Source: Acidimicrobiaceae bacterium (GTDB taxonomy: Bacteria > Actinomycetota > Acidimicrobiia > Acidimicrobiales > RAAP-2). Taken from it: DNA of 42,506 bases. The notes below the pieces were generated by a model, which ran no database searches, was not told the DNA's origin, and saw only the letters and a program-made list of their open reading frames with translations. Where the stretch lies: positions 1 to 42,506 of the forward strand of contig PKYQ01000008.1 of NCBI GenBank assembly GCA_003133685.1, in the 5' to 3' direction. A program made the position numbers and the translations under genes. Numbering within the stretch: the first letter of the stretch is position 1; every line of letters begins with the position of its first letter. Below, one piece after another: positions 32,803-41,636 of this stretch.

Positions 32803-35703
32803 TCAGTCTTCGGACCACGCGGGGGTTGCGTCGGCGGCGCCGGCATGGTCGGGCGCTTCGAGCGTATGGGCACGTATGACTTCAGCGAGTTCGAATCTCG
32901 ACGAGACTCCAAGCTTGCGATAGGCCTTCGAGAGGTGGCCCTCGATGGTCTTGACGTTCACGAATAGCTTGTCAGCGATCGCACGATTCGTCACGTTCAC
33001 GGCGGCCAAGCTCACCGCGCGCAACTCGGCGGGAGTCAACGAGTCCATTCCCGTCGATTCCAATCGGCGCGGCCTCGATCCAAGTGTACGCAAGTGTAAA
33101 TTGGCGATCTCCACCAGTCGCTCCGCCCGACAGGCCAACGCGATCGTCGCGCTCTGGTGAAAGAGTGCGCGTGCGGTCTCCGCGTCGCGCCGTTCGACCA
33201 ATGACACGCCGAGGTCGATCATGGCTCCGGCCATCTCGAGTCGGGCCGGCGAATCGTCGAGCACCTTGACTGATTCGATGAGCCAATTCACGCGGTCATC
33301 GAGGTCCAGGGTCGAATCGGCCATTGCCCGAAGCGCCGCGCCGAGGCTGCGACGGGCGCCAAAGGCGCGGGCCGCGGTGAGGTGGTTGCCCGCCAATTCC
33401 TTCGCCTCGTCCCATCGTCCCACCGATGCCAGCGCCCGCGCCGCCAGTGGTCGCCACGCCACCAAAATCTCGTTGTGAATGCCGGCGCGCTCGGCGGTCT
33501 CTTTGGCGCGGTAGCACTCATCGAGTGCTTCGTCGGTGCGATCGAGCGCCTTGTAGAGGCGACCGCGTTCCACGTGCGCGCTCGCTCGATCGAGCGGGTC
33601 CACGATGCGTTCGAGTTCGGTCGCTCCGTACCGGAAAAGTGCCTCGTCGGCCCGGCCGTGAGCAATGAGGAGGTCCGACGCTCCGACCATGTGACGCAAC
33701 GGGATCGAAACGCCAAGTTCGTCGTGTCGACGACGGGCCCCGTCGGCTTCATCGAGCGACCCCTGCCAGAGCTTTGACAGGACCACCAGTCGAAGGGCGT
33801 CATCCTCACCGGCGAGGTCACCAACCGCTCGGGCGTGCCAACACGCCATTTCGAGGATTTGGTCGACCCGCGCGAATTCGTCAGCGTTGAGCAACATCCG
33901 ACAGGCTCGCGTCAGAATCACTTCGCTGGCGAAGCCGCCCACCGGCATCTGGTCTGAATCGAAGACCGCGACGAGTACTTCGACGACGCGCTCCGCGGTC
34001 ACCTTGGGATCACTCTCGAATTGGAGGAGATCGAGGAAGACCCGTGCGGCGCGCGAGGCGGTCGTGCGCGGGTCCGAGGTGGCCACGAGCGCCCTAATCC
34101 TCGCGACGCCATAGTTTTGCTGCGCCGGGTGACCCGAGAGGAGCGTGAGGCCGAGTTCGAACTCGAGTTGGAGCGTCGTGTCCACGGCGTTCAGACGCGA
34201 CGACAGGCTTTGCAACGTCGCAACACCTTCAGCGCGCAACTCAGGCCAATCACGAAGCGCGTGCGTCAAGCGCAGCGCGACCTTGATGACCCTCTCGTCA
34301 TCAACGACCCCCAGCGAGTGGGCCTTTTGAAAGGACGACAGGGACGTGCGAAGGCCCAATTCGATCTCGCATTCGGCCAGGTCGAGCCACGATGACGCTT
34401 CTTGGTCGGCCACGGCGCTTTCGTTCAACGATCGCCGAAGACACTTCAAAGCCAGTGGCACGTGGCCCTGATCGAGGAGGCTTCTTCCGGCGACCCTCAA
34501 TCTTGCCGCCACGTCCTTACTCCAGGCCGGCTCCGTCGCTAATAGATGTGACACCACCACCGACTCGTCGGCGCCGCCACGTTCCAGTAGATCGGCGCAT
34601 CGCGCGTGAAGTCGAGAACGACGCGGCGAAGGAATGTCGCGAAGGATCGCCCATTGCACGATCGGCGCCACGAAGGCGAGCGCGTGACTCGGGCGCAGTA
34701 ATTCGGCGTGCTTCAGACAGTCAATCGCGCGATCAGACGTATCGGGATCGACGTCAGCCAAACGCAGGACGGGGGCGATCTCGCTGAGCTCTCCATAGAC
34801 CGCACAGGACTCCACAAGATCACGCGTAGCCGTTCCGAGTCGGTGGAGACGAACCGAAACGCTTTGTGAGATACGCGCAATGGACAATCGATCGAGGTGG
34901 CTCGCCGCTGCTTCATCCGGCGTGACGTGCTCGTCACGACAGGCCCTGGCCAGTTCAACGACGAACTCCGGGCGACCGCTCGTCGCGTCCAGAACGGCGT
35001 CGACAAATCCACGCTCTGGCTCGACGCTGAGTTGCGTCGACAGGATGATGCGCACGCCCTCGCGACTAAGTGCGGCTAACTCGAAGTGACGTACGTCTTG
35101 ATTGACGACCAGCTCTTCGATCACCAACGGCGCCGCGCCGGACTGGCGCGGTGGCGAGGTCGTCAACAGCCAGATTTGTTGATCGTCGAGACGGTGGAAC
35201 AAATACTCGAGGGTCAACATCGTTGCGTCATCGACCAGATCGGCGTCGTCGAGCGCCACTAACACGAAACCGAGTTTCCTCACGGATGCGAAGAGGCCGT
35301 ACACGGCGGCGCCGAGGGCGTCGAAATTTCGCTCCCCTTCGCGTTGAATACGGTCGAGCACTTTTTGGATCTGTTCGACAATCTCCTCGTTGGCAGTTCG
35401 CAACGACGCGATATCTTCGATGAGCTGAAGGAGCGCGCCAAAGGGTGCCGGGCGCTCAGGATCGCCCCCGCGAGTTCGCAGGACGATGCAGCCCGCACTC
35501 TGGGCGGTCAGGCAGGCCGCGTTCAATAATGCGGTGCGCCCCATTCCCCAGCCGCCTTCGATGGAGAGACAGCCGTTGTGGGATGGAACCGAACCCGAGA
35601 AGATCGTCTCGAACTCTTGGAGGATTTGGTTCCTATCGACCAGGGGAAACTTACTGTGAGCAATCGGGCGTGCCGATAGAGCCGATTCTTCGGGCTCAAC
35701 CAT
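32803..35703 (-). CDS. Large LuxR-family (LAL-type) transcriptional regulator
   Basis: The product has 966 residues. An AAA/STAND ATPase module at the N-terminus has P-loop GGWGMGRTALL (50-60) and Walker B FVLVALDDADLV (146-157). A long central helical region follows, with TPR-like repeats and many Ala/Leu/Arg positions. The C-terminal LuxR helix-turn-helix (LTPAELRAVSLAAVNVTNRA... VKTIEGHLSKAYRKLGV) lies near 890-945. LAL regulators typically activate transcription on ligand binding; the ligand here is unknown. The ATG at 35703 lies about 40 nt from a palindromic operator candidate, suggesting autoregulation. It converges on the fab operon, but control of fab genes is not shown. Confidence 0.88.
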   Translation of the reverse strand: MVEPEESALSARPIAHSKFPLVDRNQILQEFETIFSGSVPSHNGCLSIEGGWGMGRTALLNAACLTAQSAGCIVLRTRGGDPERPAPFGALLQLIEDIASLRTANEEIVEQIQKVLDRIQREGERNFDALGAAVYGLFASVRKLGFVLVALDDADLVDDATMLTLEYLFHRLDDQQIWLLTTSPPRQSGAAPLVIEELVVNQDVRHFELAALSREGVRIILSTQLSVEPERGFVDAVLDATSGRPEFVVELARACRDEHVTPDEAAASHLDRLSIARISQSVSVRLHRLGTATRDLVESCAVYGELSEIAPVLRLADVDPDTSDRAIDCLKHAELLRPSHALAFVAPIVQWAILRDIPSPRRSRLHARCADLLERGGADESVVVSHLLATEPAWSKDVAARLRVAGRSLLDQGHVPLALKCLRRSLNESAVADQEASSWLDLAECEIELGLRTSLSSFQKAHSLGVVDDERVIKVALRLTHALRDWPELRAEGVATLQSLSSRLNAVDTTLQLEFELGLTLLSGHPAQQNYGVARIRALVATSDPRTTASRAARVFLDLLQFESDPKVTAERVVEVLVAVFDSDQMPVGGFASEVILTRACRMLLNADEFARVDQILEMACWHARAVGDLAGEDDALRLVVLSKLWQGSLDEADGARRRHDELGVSIPLRHMVGASDLLIAHGRADEALFRYGATELERIVDPLDRASAHVERGRLYKALDRTDEALDECYRAKETAERAGIHNEILVAWRPLAARALASVGRWDEAKELAGNHLTAARAFGARRSLGAALRAMADSTLDLDDRVNWLIESVKVLDDSPARLEMAGAMIDLGVSLVERRDAETARALFHQSATIALACRAERLVEIANLHLRTLGSRPRRLESTGMDSLTPAELRAVSLAAVNVTNRAIADKLFVNVKTIEGHLSKAYRKLGVSSRFELAEVIRAHTLEAPDHAGAADATPAWSED

Positions 35704-35951
35704 CGCGGAATATCCTCCCGTCTTCGGAATCGACGATTGCCCTATTGATCACAATGTTGCCGTGATCACATCGACGAAGAGTATTGAGAATTAAGTGATT
35801 CTGTAAACGAAAGCGCAGTGCGGAGACCTCACGCTAGCAGTCACACCACAATTCCAAGGAAACTCTCGAAGATGACCTCGTTTCGCGGGCCTTCTCTGAC
35901 GACGCCGCTTCGCTGGCACCGACGACGAAACGTCCATTGCCGCCAGACTTC
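35704..35951. other. Intergenic region upstream of the LAL regulator
   Basis: These 248 bp have no supported gene. Apart from the palindrome at 35746-35768, the stretch about 35770-35820 is AT-richer and may hold the regulator's promoter. The left part is the leader; the right part is the downstream region of the TrpF-like gene. No clear terminator is seen. Confidence 0.4.
35746..35768. promoter_or_regulatory. Palindromic operator candidate
   Basis: TGATCAC (35746-35752) and GTGATCA (35762-35768) are perfect inverted arms around a 9-nt spacer, 43-65 nt upstream of the LuxR-family start codon. Size and symmetry suit a dimeric helix-turn-helix protein, possibly the regulator itself. Confidence 0.5.
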
Positions 35952-36617
35952 CTACATTGGCCATTCGCCGTGGTGACGTACGGCGTAGGTGTTGTCAAAG
36001 GCCCAACGGGCGTTCGCGATGAACTGTCCCAGGAGTACCGGATCCTTCTCGCCGACCGATTTCTCGACGCCCGAGCGCACGTCCACGCCCCACACTGGGT
36101 AGTTCTGCACGATATCGACGACGTTCGAGGGCGTTAATCCTCCGGAGGCGATGATCGGCGTTCGAACGTCTTGATCGCTGAAGAGCTCCAGACAGTCCAT
36201 CAACGAATTGTGATCATCGGATTCCGGCACGACGAGATAGTCCACGCCCGAGAGTCCACTCACCAAATCGTGATTGGCCGTGCTCGGCAGACTGCGCAGT
36301 ACCGTGTTGACGCGCTCCGAGACGTAGGCGAGTTCTTCACCGGTGACCGTGCCGTCGATCTGGACCGCCGTGAGTCCGAGCGTGTTGGCGATCTCCACGA
36401 TGCGCTGAGGCATCTCATTTCGAAATACGCCCACGGAGATCGCGCCCACGGGCAGGCGCCGAACAATATCGTGGGCCGCGTTGACCGAGATTTGACGCGG
36501 CGTTGGCCCGAAATCGAATCCTACGGCGCTCGCCCCGAGGCCAATCGAGAACAGCGCGTCGTCTTCGGTCGTCACGCCGGAGACTTTGATGAATAGGCCC
36601 TCAGTATTCAACCGCAC
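35952..36617 (-). CDS. TrpF-like (phosphoribosylanthranilate isomerase) protein with altered active site
   Basis: The product has 221 residues from GTG 36617, chosen because AAGGAG lies 7 nt upstream. The fold motifs of TrpF are clear: FIKVSGVTTEDDAL at the N-terminus, SAVGFDFGPTPRQIS, SVGVFRNE, IIASGGLTPSNV and GVDVRSGVE...GEKD near the end (phosphate binding). However the catalytic Cys of KICG is Ser13 here. The catalytic Asp region (normally LLDS..GGTG) reads YLVVPESDD without Asp or the GGTG loop. TrpF isomerises PRA to CdRP in tryptophan synthesis. This copy may be inactive, slow, or act on another substrate. No trp genes are nearby. Confidence 0.75.
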   Translation of the reverse strand: MRLNTEGLFIKVSGVTTEDDALFSIGLGASAVGFDFGPTPRQISVNAAHDIVRRLPVGAISVGVFRNEMPQRIVEIANTLGLTAVQIDGTVTGEELAYVSERVNTVLRSLPSTANHDLVSGLSGVDYLVVPESDDHNSLMDCLELFSDQDVRTPIIASGGLTPSNVVDIVQNYPVWGVDVRSGVEKSVGEKDPVLLGQFIANARWAFDNTYAVRHHGEWPM

Positions 36618-36663
36618 GCGTTGACTCCTTGGTCCCCACGTTAACGGCCCGTGCCGAGTGGCG

Positions 36664-37359
36664 TCAGGCCATCTCGACGTGCACGTCGGGCGCGAGTTGA
36701 AGTTCCTCGCTGCCGAGCAGACTCCGGTGCGCGAAGCCCAGACCATAGACGCTCTCGCCACGGCGCGTCGACGTGGTCAGTCCCGACGGGCCGGCCGGAC
36801 CCTTCGACGTGAGTACCTCATTGATGCGCGCTTCGTTCGGTCCGGTGACGTGCACCATACGCCACGGAACGCTCGAGCCTCGTGCGTCGAGACGCCCGAC
36901 CAACTCTTGTCCCGTGAAGCAGCCCTTCGTGAATGACACCGTGGAGGCGACGAAGTTGCCGCCGAAACATTGCGGCGTGAGACCTCGTGCGAACTCCGCC
37001 GGGCCGGGACGTCCGGCATCGATCTGTTCTCTCAGCGAGTCGTACGGTCCGTGGTCGAGTTCCATCAATTCGAGTGTGCACGCGGTACGAAGGAGAAATC
37101 GCCGAAGACGCGCGAGTGCGACGTCACCGAGCTCACGGGACACCGCCAAGTCGTAACCGTTGGGGCTCGACGAGACATGAACCGACGTGATGACGATGCC
37201 GTCGGGCGCAAGCAGGAGCGACCACGCGCCACTCGCGCTCACCGTCGCAATGTCTTGACTTAACTGACCTTGGAGGAACGTCGTCGCGTCGGGGCCACTC
37301 ACGACGATGCTCGACCACTGCGGGGTCGAGTCGATCTCGGTGTCGGTCATAGTTTCCAT
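36664..37359 (-). CDS. ygfZ: YgfZ/GcvT-like folate-binding protein
   Basis: The product has 231 residues. It carries the family signature KGCFTGQEL with Cys147, and the N-terminal LQGQLSQDI segment. The C-terminal LGFAHRSLLGSEELQL resembles the last beta domain. YgfZ uses tetrahydrofolate and supports iron-sulfur enzyme maturation or repair. It is shorter than the E. coli protein (about 326), as usual in actinobacteria. The start is ATG 37359, or 37350 (MTDTEID). It is 46 nt upstream of the TrpF-like gene on the same strand. Confidence 0.88.
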   Translation of the reverse strand: METMTDTEIDSTPQWSSIVVSGPDATTFLQGQLSQDIATVSASGAWSLLLAPDGIVITSVHVSSSPNGYDLAVSRELGDVALARLRRFLLRTACTLELMELDHGPYDSLREQIDAGRPGPAEFARGLTPQCFGGNFVASTVSFTKGCFTGQELVGRLDARGSSVPWRMVHVTGPNEARINEVLTSKGPAGPSGLTTSTRRGESVYGLGFAHRSLLGSEELQLAPDVHVEMA

Positions 37360-37416
37360 CGACCATTACAGTATTCGCCAGCGCGCGAGACGCTCCCAAC
37401 CCAAAGGACCACGTCG

Positions 37417-37605
37417 ATGAGCATGCAGAACGAACTGAATACGATCACTTCGACGTTGAACGAGCTGTCGCTTCGCGTCAGCGCGCTGGTCGAAACGGAA
37501 GGTTCGGCGATGCCGCCCGACATCTACTCCGAGCTCGTTGCGGCTGAGCGAACGCTGGGCGCGCTGCTGCGTCGACTCAACCGCGTGGTCGGTCGAATCA
37601 CCTGA
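37417..37605 (+). CDS. Small helical protein, unknown function
   Basis: The product has 62 residues from ATG 37417, with AAAGGA about 9 nt upstream. It is predicted helical: NELNTITSTLNELSLRVSALVE then YSELVAAERTLGALLRRLNRVVGRI, an amphipathic hairpin with a basic end. The frame is open further upstream, but that part overlaps the divergent ygfZ. Small proteins of this shape are common before mshD-like genes in actinobacteria as far as I recall. Function unknown. It is 20 nt before mshD on the same strand and probably cotranscribed. Confidence 0.65.
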   Translation: MSMQNELNTITSTLNELSLRVSALVETEGSAMPPDIYSELVAAERTLGALLRRLNRVVGRIT

Positions 37606-37625
37606 TGGGACGGTAACCTGCGCTC

Positions 37626-38471
37626 ATGACCGATTCGTGGTGCCACAGCCACTCGCTGACGCCCGAACGTCGACTCGAAGTCTTGAATCTCTTGAACCGC
37701 ACCGAATCACTGTTGGGGCGCGAGGCCATCGACGAAGGACGGCGTCGGATCGTCGTACACGGCTGGCGGGCCGAGCACTGGTTGCTCTATCACGAAGGCC
37801 TGCTCGTCAAGTACGCCATGGCCACGGGCACCGAGAACGCAATGGTCGAGATGTGCGGCGGCGGTATCGACGAGGACCTCCTACAGGACCTGCTGAACCA
37901 CTACGAGTCTCTCGATTGGTGGACGCGCGGCTCGATGGTCCCCGTCCATTCCCAGTGCCAGGTCGTACGAACCTTGCAACTGATGCAAGTGGCCCTGCCG
38001 GTCAACACCGTGGACGTTCCCAAAGGCGCCCTACTGCGCAACTACGAGCCGGGGCGTGACGAAGACTCGTGGCTGGAACAGAACAACGCCGCCTTCGCCG
38101 ATCATCCGGAGCAGGGCGCCTGGTTGCGCTCGGACCTTGACGAACGCACGAGTGAACCCTGGTTCGACCCCTCGGGATTCTTACTCTTGGAAATCGACGG
38201 ACGCCTCGCGGCGTCGTGTTGGACCAAGGTGCACGAACTTCACCCCGACCGCTTCGGCGAGATCTACATCATCTCGGTCCACCCAGAATTTCAGGGGCGC
38301 AACCTGGGTCGGGTCATGGTGACCCAGGGTCTCGACGTGCTGCGAAAGAAGGGCGTGTCGACGGCGATTCTCTTCGTCGAGCAATCAAACGTCGGGGCGT
38401 TCAAACTCTACGAGTCCCTCGGTTTCAAGGTCGAACGCGACGACCGGCTGTTGCACTTTCACCGCGACTAG
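37626..38471 (+). CDS. mshD: Mycothiol synthase
   Basis: The product has 281 residues made of two GNAT domains. The C-terminal one carries the acetyl-CoA site (IYIISVHPEFQGRNLGRVMV) and the closing VEQSNVGAFKLYESLGFKV. The N-terminal one is degenerate. MshD acetylates Cys-GlcN-Ins with acetyl-CoA, the last step of mycothiol synthesis, the actinobacterial thiol buffer. Tandem GNAT layout and length (usually about 300) support this over a generic acetyltransferase. Its last 4 nt overlap the convergent VIT-family gene. Confidence 0.85.
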   Translation: MTDSWCHSHSLTPERRLEVLNLLNRTESLLGREAIDEGRRRIVVHGWRAEHWLLYHEGLLVKYAMATGTENAMVEMCGGGIDEDLLQDLLNHYESLDWWTRGSMVPVHSQCQVVRTLQLMQVALPVNTVDVPKGALLRNYEPGRDEDSWLEQNNAAFADHPEQGAWLRSDLDERTSEPWFDPSGFLLLEIDGRLAASCWTKVHELHPDRFGEIYIISVHPEFQGRNLGRVMVTQGLDVLRKKGVSTAILFVEQSNVGAFKLYESLGFKVERDDRLLHFHRD

Positions 38472-39169
38472 TGATAGCCGACGAGTCGGCCGATACCGAA
38501 CGTCACGGCCGCGGCCAACGCCCCGACGAAGACTTGACGCAATGCCCATTTGAAAATGCCGTTGCGCGTGAACCAGCCGATGATGCCCCCGACGATCGCG
38601 GCCGCTAATGCTGCCAGGACGATGGACCACAGCACCGGATTACCGGTCGACGTCACGATCCACGGGAGCAGCGGGACGAACGCGCCGATGACGAAGGAGA
38701 AGAGTGACGAGATCGCGGCGCCCCAGGGCGACCCGGTCGTCGACGGATCGACGCCCAACTCTTCGCGGGCGTGCGTACGAAGGGCCATCTCCGGATCACG
38801 CATCAGATCGGCCGAGAGACGTTGGGCCAGTTCCACTTCGATGCCCCGTGCGACGAACAGTTGGCGCAACTCTTCTTGTTCCTGGACCGGAGACTCTTCG
38901 ATCGACTTTCGTTCGACGCCGATCTCGTATTCGAGCAGTTCTTTTTGGGCCCGCACCGAGATGTACTCGCCGCTCGCCATCGAAAAACCGCCGGCGACGA
39001 GGCCCGCGAGTCCGGCCAACCGCACGATGTTGTGGCCGGGATTAGCGCCGGCGAAACCCAGGATCAGCGACGCGTTCGTGACCAGCCCGTCACTCACGCC
39101 GAAGACCGAAGCGCGGTACCAACTCCCCGCCACGTTGCGGTGCTTTTCGGGATGGAAGCTTTCACTCAT
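38468..39169 (-). CDS. VIT1/CCC1-family iron/manganese transporter
   Basis: The product has 233 residues. Helix 1 follows NVAGSWYRASVFGVSDGLVTNASLILGFAGA, the hallmark of VIT1/CCC1 proteins. Helix 2 is GLVAGGFSMASGEYISVRAQ. An acidic cytoplasmic metal-binding stretch (EIGVERKSIEESPVQEQEEL... about 80-115) and three C-terminal helices complete the fold. The family exports or sequesters Fe2+/Mn2+ across membranes. It stands alone on its strand; its end overlaps mshD by 4 nt. The substrate here is by family only. Confidence 0.9.
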   Translation of the reverse strand: MSESFHPEKHRNVAGSWYRASVFGVSDGLVTNASLILGFAGANPGHNIVRLAGLAGLVAGGFSMASGEYISVRAQKELLEYEIGVERKSIEESPVQEQEELRQLFVARGIEVELAQRLSADLMRDPEMALRTHAREELGVDPSTTGSPWGAAISSLFSFVIGAFVPLLPWIVTSTGNPVLWSIVLAALAAAIVGGIIGWFTRNGIFKWALRQVFVGALAAAVTFGIGRLVGYH

Positions 39170-39243
39170 TGCCCAATCCTACGCAGCAGTCACGTCAGTT
39201 CCCTTGAAGTGTCGATTGTCTAGAGTTCACTTTGGAGGTTTTT

Positions 39244-39699
39244 ATGACGACGAACGTGAACAGCATCGAAGAGTTGACAGCACTCGTGGGCGCGCACCTG
39301 GGCTACAGCGAGTACCGGACCGTGACCCAAGAGCAGGTGAACCTGTTCGCCGACGCGACCGGTGACCACCAATGGATTCACGTGGACCCCGAGCGAGCGA
39401 AGACCGGACCCTTCGGTGGTCCCATCGCACACGGATACCTCACGCTGTCGTTGATCCCGGTACTGCTCGGCGGCGTCATGAAGGTCGACGGCGTCGCCAT
39501 GGGTGTCAACTATGGGACCAACAAGGTCCGATTCACCAGCCCAGTGCCGGTCGGCTCCGAGATTCGCGCCGGCGCAACATTGGCCTCGGTCGATGAGGTC
39601 GCCGGGGGTGTTCAGGTCGCGCTCGACGTCGTCGTCGAAGTGAGGGACGCCCCCAAGCCGTCGTGCGTCGCGCAAGTGGTCTTTCGCTACTACCGCTGA
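39244..39699 (+). CDS. MaoC-family (R)-hydratase/dehydratase
   Basis: The product has 151 residues from ATG 39244; GGAGG lies 6 nt upstream. A hot-dog fold with the hydratase-2 motif ADATGDHQWIHVDPERA (Asp/His catalytic pair) and GPIAHGYLTLSLIP is visible. Relatives hydrate enoyl-CoA or dehydrate 3-hydroxyacyl thioesters. It is 6 nt before menG and begins the hydratase-menG-menF unit, which is unexpected for menaquinone synthesis. A role in fatty acyl metabolism is equally likely. There is a possible -10 (TAGAGT) around 39221. Confidence 0.85.
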   Translation: MTTNVNSIEELTALVGAHLGYSEYRTVTQEQVNLFADATGDHQWIHVDPERAKTGPFGGPIAHGYLTLSLIPVLLGGVMKVDGVAMGVNYGTNKVRFTSPVPVGSEIRAGATLASVDEVAGGVQVALDVVVEVRDAPKPSCVAQVVFRYYR

Positions 39700-39705
39700 G
39701 TTCCC

Positions 39706-40395
39706 TTGTCCACCCCCCTCCCCCAAGGCGAAGAGAAGACCCGACAGGTCCGAGCGATGTTCGACGCCATCGCGTCGCGCTACGAGTTGGTCAACAAGTT
39801 GATGACCTTCGGACTCGACGCGCGGTGGCGTCGACGAGCGGTCAGCGACCTGCGCCTGCCACGCCAGAGCGTGGTCCTCGACGTCGCCGCGGGCACCGGG
39901 GACTTCACGCGCGAACTCGTGCGACAGGGACACCGTGCCGTCGCGACGGACCTGAGCTTCGGTATGCTGCACGCCGGCAAACGCCTGGACGAGCGCGTCC
40001 AGGCCGACGCGTCGCTCCTTCCGTTTCGAAGCGCCGGCTTCGACGGCGTGACGTGCGGCTACGCGCTTCGCAATTTCAGCGATCTATCGGCCACGTTTGA
40101 CGAGATGGCCCGCGTCGTTCGTCCGGGCGGGCGACTGTCGCTCCTCGAAGTGGCCGAACCGCGTTCGGGGATCTTTCGCGCCGGCTTTCGCGTGTGGTTC
40201 CGCCGCGTCGTACCGTTCATCGGATCACTCGTCTCGGACCGCGCCGCGTACCACTACCTCCCGGAATCGACGGCCTACCTGCCGGCGAGCGAAGAGATCG
40301 TTCGGATGCTGAATCGATCGGGATTCGCCGCGGTCAATCACCGTCGCGTCATGGGTGGTCTCTCCCAACAGTTCATAGCGACGAGGACGTCGTGA
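39706..40395 (+). CDS. menG: Demethylmenaquinone methyltransferase
   Basis: The product has 229 residues from TTG 39706. It methylates demethylmenaquinone with S-adenosylmethionine. It shows FDAIASRYELVNKLMTFGLDARWR (UbiE/MenG signature), SAM motif VLDVAAGTGDFT, the GVTCGYALRNF segment and LLEVAEP. Its stop overlaps the GTG of the isochorismate synthase gene. Pairing with that gene and menC elsewhere in the window supports menaquinone over ubiquinone. A second ribosome site is not obvious, so translation may depend on the preceding gene. Confidence 0.9.
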   Translation: MSTPLPQGEEKTRQVRAMFDAIASRYELVNKLMTFGLDARWRRRAVSDLRLPRQSVVLDVAAGTGDFTRELVRQGHRAVATDLSFGMLHAGKRLDERVQADASLLPFRSAGFDGVTCGYALRNFSDLSATFDEMARVVRPGGRLSLLEVAEPRSGIFRAGFRVWFRRVVPFIGSLVSDRAAYHYLPESTAYLPASEEIVRMLNRSGFAAVNHRRVMGGLSQQFIATRTS

Positions 40396-41636
40396 GGTTC
40401 CAACGTCGAAGGATTCCGAAGCAATCTCTTGAAGCGCTGCGCACGCTCGGCGCCCGCGACGGCTGGCTCATTGAAACCAGCGACGTCATCCGCGTCGGCT
40501 TCGGCGACGCCGTTGAACACGTCGTCCTCGAACAGGGTTTGGACGCGCCGTTCGACGCCACGTCCTCACTGCGCAGCCACGAATTTGCCGGCGACGACGG
40601 TCCCCCCGGCTCCGGCGTCATCGCCTTTGGCGCACTGCCATTCGATCGCTCGACCCCGAGCCAACTCGACGTGCCGCAGTACTGCATCACCCAAACGAGC
40701 AACGGTGACGCGTGGATCACGAGCCTCGAGGGGTCGGCTTCGTGGGCCGCAGTGCTCGAGGCCGCGACGCCACCGGTCCAAGAAACCCAGAGTCTGCGAT
40801 CGCTCGCCCTCGAGCCGACGCCCGACGAATACGCGCACAACGTGGCCCTCGCGGTCGAGATCCTTCGTTCCAAGGAGATCGACAAGGTGGTGCTCGCGCG
40901 CTCCGTTCGCGGCACCGTGCCCGAGGTCATCGACGCCGCCGCGGTCGCGCAACGTCTTCATCACCGTGAACCGTTGTGCACGATCTACAGCATCCCCACG
41001 AGCGACGCGCGGCGCTTCGTGGGCGCCACGCCAGAGTTGATCGCGCGCCGCACCGGTCGAGCGCTGCGGTCTCACCCGTTGGCCGGAACGATCGCCCTAC
41101 CGCCGAACGTCGAACCCGAGGACTACCTGACCTGGTTGCTCGGCAGTACGAAGAACCTGCACGAACACAACGTGCCCGTCAACGAGATCGTCACCGCGCT
41201 CGAGAGCGTGTACGACGACGTCGAAGCCGACGCCGGTCCCTCCATCGTCGCGCTTCGCACCCTGGCACACCTCGGCACGTGGATCGAGGCGTCGTGTCGT
41301 AACGAATCTGACGCGCCCGACGCCTTAGAAGTTTTGCGTCTCTTGCATCCCACGTCCGCCGTCGGTGGTGTGCCGCGCCAGAGCGCATATGAACTGATTC
41401 GTCGCCTCGAACAGATCGACCGCGGCTACTACGCCGGACCGTTGGGGTGGATCGACGCCAACGGCGACGGCGAATGGTGGATCGGGTTTCGCGGTGTGCT
41501 CATCCGGGGCGCGACGTTCGAAGCGTGGGCCGGCGCCGGCATCGTCAGTGAGTCCGACCCGATTGCTGAACGTGAGGAGACCCGGGCCAAACTGGCCAGC
41601 TTCCTTTCGTCGGTTCTCGTCGACGCCGTTCAGTGA
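40392..41636 (+). CDS. menF: Isochorismate synthase
   Basis: The product has 414 residues from GTG 40392 (overlapping the menG stop). A chorismate-binding enzyme, it shows DKVVLARSVRG, SHPLAGTIALP, HPTSAVGGVPRQSA and the C-terminal AGAGIVSESDPIAEREETRAKL. It turns chorismate into isochorismate, the first menaquinone step. The family includes EntC/DhbC and salicylate synthases; context with menG favours MenF. The N-terminal third is divergent, as usual. The last 7 nt overlap the convergent glycosyltransferase gene. Confidence 0.85.
   Translation: MRFQRRRIPKQSLEALRTLGARDGWLIETSDVIRVGFGDAVEHVVLEQGLDAPFDATSSLRSHEFAGDDGPPGSGVIAFGALPFDRSTPSQLDVPQYCITQTSNGDAWITSLEGSASWAAVLEAATPPVQETQSLRSLALEPTPDEYAHNVALAVEILRSKEIDKVVLARSVRGTVPEVIDAAAVAQRLHHREPLCTIYSIPTSDARRFVGATPELIARRTGRALRSHPLAGTIALPPNVEPEDYLTWLLGSTKNLHEHNVPVNEIVTALESVYDDVEADAGPSIVALRTLAHLGTWIEASCRNESDAPDALEVLRLLHPTSAVGGVPRQSAYELIRRLEQIDRGYYAGPLGWIDANGDGEWWIGFRGVLIRGATFEAWAGAGIVSESDPIAEREETRAKLASFLSSVLVDAVQ

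Noticed and set aside
36664-36761. Extension of the TrpF-like frame into ygfZ
   Set aside because: The upstream part overlaps ygfZ and lacks a ribosome site; the GTG at 36617 has AAGGAG at proper spacing.
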